A program made the position numbers and the translations under genes. A stretch of 64,000 nucleotides of DNA from the NCBI RefSeq assembly GCF_014333585.1, contig NZ_JACSCW010000006.1:248001-312000 (forward strand), written 5' to 3'. Source of the stretch: Hymenobacter sp. BT188. GTDB lineage: Bacteria > Bacteroidota > Bacteroidia > Cytophagales > Hymenobacteraceae. Below the pieces are notes generated by a model that had not been told where the DNA came from, made no database searches, and saw only the letters and a program-made list of their open reading frames with translations. This document shows, piece by piece, positions 8,194-16,600 of the stretch (the stretch's first letter is position 1; each line of letters starts with the position of its first letter).

Positions 8194-10749
8194 ATGGAAA
8201 AATCTCCCGCCGCAGACCCCAACAAAGCCGGCCAGACGCATGAGCAAACGGCTCAGGATAACGTGCCTAAAAGTGGGGAGCGCCCCGACCAGGGCGAGGC
8301 ACCCGCGCCCGACCACTACAATCCCGAAGGACAGTTGAAAAAGGAAGAAGAACATATTCCAGCTCCCGAAGTCGCTCGCGCCAAGTACCTGTTTCCGGTG
8401 CTGGCCCAGCCCGTCGAAACCCTCACCGGCCTGAAGCTGGAGGAGCGCATGAAAGTAGCGGCCGGCGTTACGGCCGTTATCAAGTCTATGCAATTTAGCT
8501 GGGCGGAAGGCGGCATGAACCGCGGTACGCGCGGCCTGCTCAAGATGAACCAGAAGGACGGCTTCGACTGCTCCTCTTGCGCCTGGCCCGACCCTGACGA
8601 CCACCGCTCGGTAGCCGAGTTTTGTGAGAACGGCGCCAAAGCCACCGCTTCCGACGCCGACGATAAAAGCTGTGGCCCTGAGTTCTTTGCCAAGCACAGC
8701 CTCGCCGACCTATCGCGCATGACCGACCGCGACCAGAACAACGCTGGCCGACTCACCCACCCGCTCATTAAGCGCCCCGGCGGCACGCACTACGAGCCCG
8801 TTGAGTGGATGGAGGCCTTCCAGATTATTGGTCGGGAGCTGAACGCGCTGGCTTCGCCCGACGAGGCGGCGTTTTATACCTCGGGCAAAGTACCCAACGA
8901 ACCGGCTTTCTTGTTTCAGCTTTTCGTGCGCGAGTTCGGCACCAACAACCTACCCGACTGCTCCAATATGTGCCACGAGAGCAGCGGCTCGGCTCTGAGC
9001 CCTACGTTGGGTCTGGGCAAAGGCTCCGTCACGCTCAACGACATTCACGAGGCCGAAGTCATCCTGATTATTGGCCAGAACCCCGGCACCAACCACCCGC
9101 GCATGCTCACGGCTTTGCAGAAAGCCAAGCGCAATGGCGCCAAAATCATCAGCGTGAACCCGCTGATTGAAGCCGGCCTCAATCACTTCAAAAATCCTCA
9201 GGATTTCATGAATCCGGTGCGGGCCTTAGGCGCTTTGATGGGCGACGGCACCCAGATTACGGACGTATACCTGCAAGTGCGCGTAGACGGCGATATGGCT
9301 TTGCTGCGCGGCATCATGAAGCATTTGTTTGAAGCTGAAGATCGCAACCCCGGCCAGGTAGTAGACCGCGCTTTCGTAGCAGAGTTTACCACTGGCTTTG
9401 AGTCTTTCGAGCAAAATATCCGCAACACGAGCTGGGAGGAAATTGAGGAAATCAGCGGCATCAGCCGCGCCGAACTGCTGGAAGCGGCTAATCTCATTGC
9501 CACCAAGCAGAAAATCATCACCTGCTGGGCCATGGGCGTCACGCAGCAGCGTAAGGGCGTCGAGACCATCCAGGAAATCATCAACCTGCAGCTGATGAAG
9601 GGCGCCATCGGCAAGCCGGGCGCGGGCACGTGCCCGGTGCGCGGTCACTCCAACGTGCAGGGCGACCGCACGATGGGCATCTGGGAAAAGCCCCACAAGA
9701 GCTTCCTCGATGCGCTGGAAAAAGAGTTTGGCTTCGCGCCGCCTCGTGAGCAAGGCTTGGATACCGTGGAGACCATCAAGGCCATGGTGCTGGGCAAAAT
9801 CAAGGTTTATTTCAGTCTGGGGGGCAATTTGCTGGCCGCCGGACCCGATACTGAGCTTATTGCGGAAGGCATGCGCAAGCAGAAGCTGACGGTCTACGTT
9901 GGCACTAAGCTCAACCGCGGCCACCTCGTAACCGGCGAAACCAGCTTGCTGCTTCCCTGCTTCACCCACCTGGACATCGACATGCAGAAGTCGGGGCATC
10001 AGATGACGTCCTGCGAGAACTCGATGGGCGTAGTCAGCCAAAACAAGGGCGTGCTGGTGCCGCTGGATGGGCAGATGCTGAGCGAAGTAGCCATCATCAG
10101 CGGTATGGCCCTGGCCACCATCGGGCACCGCACTAAGGTGGATTGGGTGGCCATGACTCAGAACTACGACAACATTCGCAACCACATTGCCCGCGTGATT
10201 CCGGGCTTCGAGGACTTCAATGAGAAGCTACGGCGTCCGGGGGGCTTTTATCTGCCCAACGGCCCCCGTGAGCGGAAGTTTACGACCGAAAACGGCAAAG
10301 CCAACTTCACGACTACCACTCTGGAAAAGCCCCACCTGGAGCCCGACCAGCTGGTGTTGATGACTGTGCGCAGCCACGACCAGTTTAACACCACTATTTA
10401 TGAGTACAACGACCGGTACCGTGGCATCCACGGCGAGCGGCGCGTGTTGTTCATGAACAAGCAGGATATGGCTGCCCGCGGCATCAAAGCCAAAGACCTC
10501 ATCGACATTACCAGCCACTTCGAAGGCGAGCAGCGCACGGTAGAGAAGTTCGTAGCCGTGCCCTACGACATTCCGAAGGGTAATGTGTGCGCGTACTTCC
10601 CCGAGGCCAACCCGCTGGTACCGATTTCAAGCGTAGCGAAAGTAAGCAATACGCCTACTTCCAAGTACGTGGTAGTGACGGTGGTACCTGCTGCCGTTTC
10701 CAATGGTGCTTCAGAAAAAGCAATGGCACGGGAAGCGGTAGAAGCGTAA
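8194..10749 (+). CDS. FdhF/YdeP-family molybdopterin oxidoreductase
   Basis: A bis-molybdopterin guanine dinucleotide enzyme of 851 residues related to E. coli YdeP and formate dehydrogenase alpha subunits. It begins with a hydrophilic, charged N-terminus of about 110 residues. The motif CSSCAWP (Cys126, Cys129) occupies the place of the iron-sulfur site but lacks a full four-Cys 4Fe-4S set nearby. DCSNMCHESSG (Cys256, Cys260) corresponds to the molybdenum-ligand region, and GQNPGTNHPRM is the cofactor-binding loop. There is no Tat signal or membrane segment, so it is cytoplasmic. No beta or gamma subunit gene follows, so its electron acceptor is unknown; YdeP relatives are linked to acid resistance rather than to proven formate oxidation. 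A strong terminator follows directly. Confidence 0.88.
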   Translation: MEKSPAADPNKAGQTHEQTAQDNVPKSGERPDQGEAPAPDHYNPEGQLKKEEEHIPAPEVARAKYLFPVLAQPVETLTGLKLEERMKVAAGVTAVIKSMQFSWAEGGMNRGTRGLLKMNQKDGFDCSSCAWPDPDDHRSVAEFCENGAKATASDADDKSCGPEFFAKHSLADLSRMTDRDQNNAGRLTHPLIKRPGGTHYEPVEWMEAFQIIGRELNALASPDEAAFYTSGKVPNEPAFLFQLFVREFGTNNLPDCSNMCHESSGSALSPTLGLGKGSVTLNDIHEAEVILIIGQNPGTNHPRMLTALQKAKRNGAKIISVNPLIEAGLNHFKNPQDFMNPVRALGALMGDGTQITDVYLQVRVDGDMALLRGIMKHLFEAEDRNPGQVVDRAFVAEFTTGFESFEQNIRNTSWEEIEEISGISRAELLEAANLIATKQKIITCWAMGVTQQRKGVETIQEIINLQLMKGAIGKPGAGTCPVRGHSNVQGDRTMGIWEKPHKSFLDALEKEFGFAPPREQGLDTVETIKAMVLGKIKVYFSLGGNLLAAGPDTELIAEGMRKQKLTVYVGTKLNRGHLVTGETSLLLPCFTHLDIDMQKSGHQMTSCENSMGVVSQNKGVLVPLDGQMLSEVAIISGMALATIGHRTKVDWVAMTQNYDNIRNHIARVIPGFEDFNEKLRRPGGFYLPNGPRERKFTTENGKANFTTTTLEKPHLEPDQLVLMTVRSHDQFNTTIYEYNDRYRGIHGERRVLFMNKQDMAARGIKAKDLIDITSHFEGEQRTVEKFVAVPYDIPKGNVCAYFPEANPLVPISSVAKVSNTPTSKYVVVTVVPAAVSNGASEKAMAREAVEA

Positions 10750-10762
10750 TTTTAGCTGCATA

Positions 10763-10799
10763 AAAAAAGCCCCCCAGACGCTCGTCTGGGGGGCTTTTT
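10763..10799. terminator. Bidirectional intrinsic terminator after the fdhF-like gene
   Basis: AAAAAAAGCCCCCCAGACG and CGTCTGGGGGGCTTTTT form a perfect GC-rich stem with a very short loop, an A-run on one side and a T-run on the other. It begins 13 bp past the fdhF-like stop codon. Confidence 0.92.
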
Positions 10800-10802
10800 C
10801 TT

Positions 10803-11086
10803 GCAACGATTGGCCTCACCCCCAGCCCCTCTCCTAGGGGAGAGGGGAGCCAGCCGCTCGGCCTACGCAGCCACGTCGGCTCTCGCCTCCGTAACCGCTA
10901 TCAGTTTGTATTATCTAATTTGAAAAATAATAGCTCACGACTTACTGTTGTGGGCTTTTTTAATAACACCCATTTCTAAACTGAAGCGGTAGCAGTACCT
11001 GTAGCGACAGCGAAAGGTGCTGCCTAGGCCAGTGGCTGGCTCCCCTCTCCCCTAGGAGAGGGGCCGGGGGTGAGGCCAATCGTTGC
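10803..11086. repeat. 53-bp inverted repeats flanking a 178-bp spacer
   Basis: Arms 10803-10855 and 11034-11086 are reverse complements with one mismatch. Each contains the palindrome CCCCTCTCCTAGGGGAGAGGGG. The family is shared with the copy at 8-51. The spacer (10856-11033) has no convincing ORF; it includes AT-rich sequence and runs of stop codons. Structure suggests a non-autonomous mobile element (MITE-like) or a pair of REP units (a REPIN-like arrangement) inserted between the fdhF-like terminator and the 3' end of tamL. The gene-free stretch 10750-11105 is thus the terminator plus this element. Confidence 0.85.
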
Positions 11087-11105
11087 GCGGGGCTGGGAGG
11101 TGAGG

Positions 11106-13487
11106 CTAGAATGGATAACCAATACCAATATTCAGGCGGACCGCTTTAAAGCCAGAATCCAGCTTATTGTAGTCATCTCCATTAGGTGTTTGAAAAGCCG
11201 AATTCTCAAACGGATAAATGAGCGGGTAGGCCGCGTCGAAACGGATAACGAAGAACTGCACATCGATGCGAATGCCGGCGCCGGCGCCTACGGCTAATTC
11301 CTGTAAGAAGCTATTGAATTTGAACTGGCCGTTTTTGCCGTCAGGTTGGCCGTTGGCATCGAAAGTAGGACGGTCTGAATCGGCATTGATAAGCCAGATA
11401 TTACCAGCGTCCACGAATAGGGCGCCCTTCACATAGGGAAACAAGTCGTGGCGGTATTCGATATTGGCTTCCAGACGCATATCGCCTACCTGGTCGTAGA
11501 AGCTGTTCACGGCTTCCGGATCTTGGGAGCGATACGTGCCAGGTCCGATGCCCCGCGCGGCGAAGGCACGCACACTATTGGGGCCGCCAATACCATATTG
11601 CTTCAGATAAGGCAGCACATTGGAGTTCTTGTAGGGCACGCCCACTCCAATCAGCAGGCGGGTGGCAAATCGGTTGCCACTGGTAGCATCGGGCGACACG
11701 CGGAAGTAGTCGCGAAACTCTAGGTTGACTTTCGTGTACTGTGAGAATTCCTGCCCAAACAGCTCGTAGTTGCCCTGCTCATTCTGGGGGGCTCCTTTCA
11801 GATTTTGCAGTAGGTAAGCCAGGTTGCCGGCCAGCTCTACTCCACCGCTAAAATAAATCTGGTTGCGGCGCTGCTCCAGCACCTGCTGGTTGTAGGTATA
11901 AGTGTAGCTGCTACCCAATACAAACTGCTGCCGGAAGCTATTGGCCAGGAAAGGCCGCTCCCGCAATAAAGAATCGAAAGCTGCATCCGTGTTGGCCAGG
12001 CGCAGATATTCTATGTTGATGGGCTGAAGCTGCTGCTCGTTGGTAACCTTGGTTTTCCAGCTGTAGCCATAGCCCAGATTAAATACATCCTGCTGAAAAA
12101 AGTTGGTGCGCAGCACGTACTTATAGCCCGCGTTGAAGAAGGTACGCGGCTGAAAGTCCGAGTTGACTAAGCGAATGTTGAAAGGCGGCGTAATCAGACG
12201 CGGCACCAGGAGCTGCGCATCTACCCCGATGGTGGTAGACGTAACGCCCGACTGAATACCGTTGCCGGTTTCAAACGAGGCCCGCCCATTAATCAGCAGC
12301 TGCTCAGCGCCCCGTAGAGCAGAGCGGTTGCGAAACTGCAAGACAATGCCCGGCCCAGTGAAAATGTTGGACACGTTCATCTGCACCTCTGCCCGCAGCG
12401 ACTTTTTAGGCACCTGCGTCATGCGTACCAGGGAATTGAGGCGCCCGTAGCCCCCCGAATCGGGCTGGTTGGCGGAACGGTACCGGATGTCCACGAACTT
12501 GAAGGTGCCCAAGCTCATCAGGCGGCTTAGTGTCTGGTCGGAACGGCGGCGGCGGTATATGCTGTCAGGATAGATGAAGGTGGCGTTGGTAATGGCTTTC
12601 GCCTTAAATACTTTCTCGTCGGGAAAGTACCGGTAGCCCCGAAACATGACAGGCTCTTTAGCCCCTTCGGTGGTATCCGAAAGGGTGTAGTCGGTGTCCA
12701 GCGTCACCCGATTGAGAATGTAGGGCTTAGCCGCTTGCGGCGGAATCGTGCCCTTGATTTTCAGGTAAACGTTCGCCTCATTATCCAGCGTGCTATCTAC
12801 CTGAAACAGAATATAATCGGGGTTGAAGTAATAAAAACCTTGATTTTTGAGCGCCGCGTCAATCCGTACCCGCTCATTAATCATGGTTTGCAGGTTGTAC
12901 GGGTCGCCTACTTTCAGCAGCGAGTTTGGCTCCGTGGCCCGAATGGCGCGGTCGATGAGCGTGTCGCGGTCGGGGAAGTGGATTTCTTTGATCAGATACG
13001 GCTTGCCAACCGCGGCCACGTAGTCAACGGAGGCGGTGTTATCCTTTACTTTCACCTTGCTACTCACCGCGGGTTTGAAATACCCGTTGTTGTACAGGCG
13101 GTTGGTCATCAGGCCCTTCACATTGTTGGTATCCACGGCGCTCAATAGCACGGGTTCCTCGCCGTATTTATCAGCCAGCCACTTGCCCAGGCCTTTGGTT
13201 TTACCCTCGCCCATATGCCAGAAATAAAGCTTAGGCCGCAGCCCTAGAATAGAGCTATTGGGCTTGGGGGTAATCACCGATTCCAGTTCCGTCGTCAGCA
13301 CCGATTCGTTAGGAATGGCGCTTTCCGATTTGAGCGTGACGGTGCTACCCGTGTAGAGCTTACTGCCTTCCGGAATAAACTTAGTACCGGAGCACCCGGC
13401 CAGCACCAAAGCCAGCACAACCAGCGGCAACCGACGCTGGGGGGCTTTTTTTAAGGAAAGAAGAAAGGTGTAGGTCGTAGAAAGCAC
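11106..13487 (-). CDS. tamL: TamL: BamA/TamA-family outer-membrane lipoprotein
   Basis: The outer-membrane half of the Bacteroidota Tam system, a BamA/TamA homologue that carries a lipid anchor. The 793-residue protein has a signal peptide ending in the lipobox VLAGC (Cys32), POTRA-like repeats through the first half (for example AVGKPYLIKEIHFP), and a C-terminal 16-strand barrel with the conserved region GIGGPNSVRAFAARGIGPG; it ends in aromatic GIGYPF. The only usable start codon is GTG at 13487. Its partner tamB lies 145 bp upstream on the same strand; the pair is expected to move proteins or lipids to the outer membrane. Confidence 0.9.
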   Translation of the reverse strand: MLSTTYTFLLSLKKAPQRRLPLVVLALVLAGCSGTKFIPEGSKLYTGSTVTLKSESAIPNESVLTTELESVITPKPNSSILGLRPKLYFWHMGEGKTKGLGKWLADKYGEEPVLLSAVDTNNVKGLMTNRLYNNGYFKPAVSSKVKVKDNTASVDYVAAVGKPYLIKEIHFPDRDTLIDRAIRATEPNSLLKVGDPYNLQTMINERVRIDAALKNQGFYYFNPDYILFQVDSTLDNEANVYLKIKGTIPPQAAKPYILNRVTLDTDYTLSDTTEGAKEPVMFRGYRYFPDEKVFKAKAITNATFIYPDSIYRRRRSDQTLSRLMSLGTFKFVDIRYRSANQPDSGGYGRLNSLVRMTQVPKKSLRAEVQMNVSNIFTGPGIVLQFRNRSALRGAEQLLINGRASFETGNGIQSGVTSTTIGVDAQLLVPRLITPPFNIRLVNSDFQPRTFFNAGYKYVLRTNFFQQDVFNLGYGYSWKTKVTNEQQLQPINIEYLRLANTDAAFDSLLRERPFLANSFRQQFVLGSSYTYTYNQQVLEQRRNQIYFSGGVELAGNLAYLLQNLKGAPQNEQGNYELFGQEFSQYTKVNLEFRDYFRVSPDATSGNRFATRLLIGVGVPYKNSNVLPYLKQYGIGGPNSVRAFAARGIGPGTYRSQDPEAVNSFYDQVGDMRLEANIEYRHDLFPYVKGALFVDAGNIWLINADSDRPTFDANGQPDGKNGQFKFNSFLQELAVGAGAGIRIDVQFFVIRFDAAYPLIYPFENSAFQTPNGDDYNKLDSGFKAVRLNIGIGYPF

Positions 13488-13523
13488 GGAGTAATGTTGA
13501 TGTTAAATGCTAATAGTCAGAAC

Positions 13524-13616
13524 GTCATGCAGAGCGTAGCGAAGCATTTCGCTCGCGATCGTCTAATCAGTAATCCTGAGTCAGCACACGAGCTGCTTCG
13601 TTGCGCTCTGCATGAC
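13524..13616. repeat. Inverted repeat of the GTCATGCAGAGCG family
   Basis: Arms 13524-13549 and 13591-13616 are reverse complements with a few mismatches, starting GTCATGCAGAGCG and containing GAAGCA. The same family occurs as a longer, nearly perfect element at 35106-35223. It lies between tamB and tamL, where a hairpin in the transcript could tune relative expression. Confidence 0.88.
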
Positions 13617-13632
13617 AACTTAAAATATAAAA

Positions 13633-16600
13633 CTACCGGCCCGAAGTAGTCTGGCGCCGGGCCAGGCGTTCCGCTTCGCGGCGGGGCGCAGCCACGGTTT
13701 GTACCGAGTCTTTGGCCGTTTTCTCTTCTTCTTTCTCGCGTTTGCGGTTTTGCTTGCGCTCTTCTTTTACGTTTTTGTCGATGCCCTGAAAAAGCTCGGC
13801 CAGAGTCTTATAGTCGCGTTGATAGATAAGTGACGCTCCGTTGCGCACGTACTGCCCATCGATGTCGCCGTAGGCGTTGTTACGATAGGCGCGCAGGCGG
13901 AGGCGGCCGTTGGCCAGAATATCGTATTCGATGCTCACGTCGCCGGCAAAAGTGCTCACGCTCTGCTGTCCGCTGGAAGCCTGGTTGCCACCAGCCAACG
14001 GCACATCAGTACCTAGGCGCACCGTCACGCGGTCGTTAAAGAGCTGGCGGCGCACGGCCACATTCAGGTCGGTGCGCGTTTTCTCTGAGCCCGACGAGAA
14101 GTCAGCCTGCGAGTTTACGCCCAGCTCCACGCCTAAGTTGGAGAGGTAGCTGCCCGTGAGCTTGTTAAGCTGCTGGGTAAGCACCTGACTGGCACTACCC
14201 CGCAGCTGCTCCGCCACCAAACTACCCCCACTCGATTCAAACGGATTGGCGGCCAGAAAGCGCTCCAGCACCAGCAGCGAGAACACCTGCTTGTTCAATT
14301 CGTCGGTTTGGCTGGGCTGGCGCAGTTGGGCTAAGCGGTTTTCAATCTGCGGACGCAACTGGGTGCGGGCGTCTTCTGGGAGTTGAATATCGAAGCTGAT
14401 AACGGGCTTGAGCAGGTCGCCATTTACTTTCAGCAGCACCTCGAAAGGCAATTGATTGCGGCCAATCGTCTGCAAACTTTCATCGGCTTCACCCTGGCCG
14501 GCCAGCAGCTCGGCGGGGGCCGTTTTTACATTGAAAATAGCCGTTACGTTGGTCTGCGCATTGTATGGGTCGCCGCTCCACGTGATAGAGCTGCCTTGGG
14601 CAATTTCGAATTCGCGCGAAGCCAAGTCGTAAAGCGACATCTGGTATTTGCCCTCCGTCACATCCAGCCGTCCGCTGAGGGTAATGGTACCTGCTGGGTC
14701 GATGGCGGTGTTCAGTGTGCCGGCGGCCCGCACTTGCAGGTTGTCGCCGGAGGCCTGGTCGATGACGATAGTAAACGGCGTTTCATCCGTCACGGTCACG
14801 ACAGCAGCAATATCAAAGCCTTCCGCCGTTTGGGCCGAATCGACGGGTGTCTGACGGGCCAGCATGGTATCGAGCGGGGCGCTGAGGTCGATGAATTCGA
14901 CAATGCCCTCTCGTTCTACCGCCACGGCCTCGTCGTTGGGTACCACTACCGTCAGGTCGGAGCCCTCAACTACGGTGGCCGTAGTACGAATGCGCGGCAG
15001 CGCGAGGTCGCCGGTTATGCGCGTGTCCGAATCGACCAGCAGCTTGCCGTAGAATATCTCATTGTCCCGCTGCGTGCTTTGCACTGCCAGAAAATCCTTC
15101 GTGATGGCCCGCAGTTGGAAGCGGTAGTCATCGATATAATTCTTGGTGTACACGTAGCCGTTGATTTCGGCCTTGTTGTTCAGCGAATCCAGGATGGTGA
15201 AGTCCTGGAATTTGATACCCTGCTCATCAAACACCAAGCTCTCATCGGGCAGCGTGAAAGGCGCCCCAAGCTGGGTCAGGGTGAAGCCGGCGTCGTTGGT
15301 ATTGAGCGTACCGCGTAGCTGGGGGGCATTTGTGGTGCCCCGCACTGTGAACTGGCCCGTGAGGTAGCCGGTCATCTCGCGCACCTCGCCGAGCGCAAAA
15401 GGCTCGGCCGTATTCAGGTTCAGGCGAGCTACGTTGACGGCCATATCCAAATCGCCTGCTGCCAAGTAGTAACCAGTGGCCCGCACCTCGTTGTTGTTCG
15501 GGCCGCCCGTCAGGCGCGCATCTACCTGGTAGCGGTCGGCGGTGGGGTTAGTAGCATTCAACGATAGGTCACCGATAACCGACTTGTTGTAGGCGAAGCT
15601 GCTCAGGGTCATGTCGGCGGTAAACGCCTGGCGCGGCTGGCCCAGACTGCGAATTACAGCTTGCCCGTTGAGCGTGCCGCCCACCAAAGAATCTTGCAAG
15701 CCGCCTGCTACGGCCAGCATATTCAAATCGAGGCTACCCAAGCGAGCCTGCAACGGATATTCAGCCCCCGGCAGCGTCTGCAATTCGATAAACTGCTGCC
15801 CCTGACTTAAGCGCACGTTTTCCGCCCGAATGGCGCCCGAGGCCAGCGTGTAGCGCACTTGGTTGTTCGGTGCCACCGTCCACTTCTGGTTGTTCACTAC
15901 CAGGTTTTCGTCGAAGCTGAACGCGTACGCGTCGCCTTGATTCAGTACTTGCAGCACCCCGGCCAGATTCAGCAGTTGAGCGCTATCCGACTCCGCAATG
16001 CGGACGTTGGTAGCCACCTGGTTGTTGGCCACGCTGCCCGTCACGCTGGGGTTGGGCAGGCGCAGACTCGTATCCTGGCTGGCCTGGCGCATACGCAGTG
16101 CGTAATCCAGCTTTTGAGGATCGGAGGCGATGGTAAGCTGGGTAGAGTCGAGCCGGAAGCCCTCGTAAATGATAACCGGAATGCGGCTGTTCAGTGTCAG
16201 GTTCGCATCCCGACTATCAAAGCCACCCGTCAGGTTGAAGGGCGAAATCTTAGTTAAACCGGGCACCAGCGCCGCAATCGGGCGAGGCTCCAACACGCGC
16301 ACATCAAAGGTGAAATTACGGGCCGGGCCACCCGCCACGTAGCGCACGTCGGGGAGGTCAAAGTAGCGGTCGATGTGTTGCTGAAGTACGGTGGCTAGGT
16401 CGCCCAGCGGCGTATTACCATCCAGCTTCAGAGTGAAAATATCAGAGATTACATCAACAGCCGAGCGGCCGGGCTGCTGCACGATTTTGCCTTCCAACAC
16501 CCCAAAAGCGAAGGGCTGATTATCGCGCACCACAACCACATTCTGCCCCGAGAACGTACCGTTGATGGAGTTAGCATCAGCACCACTAAGGTTGGCGGTC

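Noticed and set aside
9226..10185. 319-codon open frame on the minus strand
   Set aside because: It is fully antisense to the fdhF-like gene, whose reading frame has clear family motifs; the antisense frame gives His/Val/Ala-rich sequence typical of GC-rich shadow frames.
14383..15318. 311-codon open frame on the plus strand
   Set aside because: Antisense to tamB, no domain features, explained by third-position GC bias.
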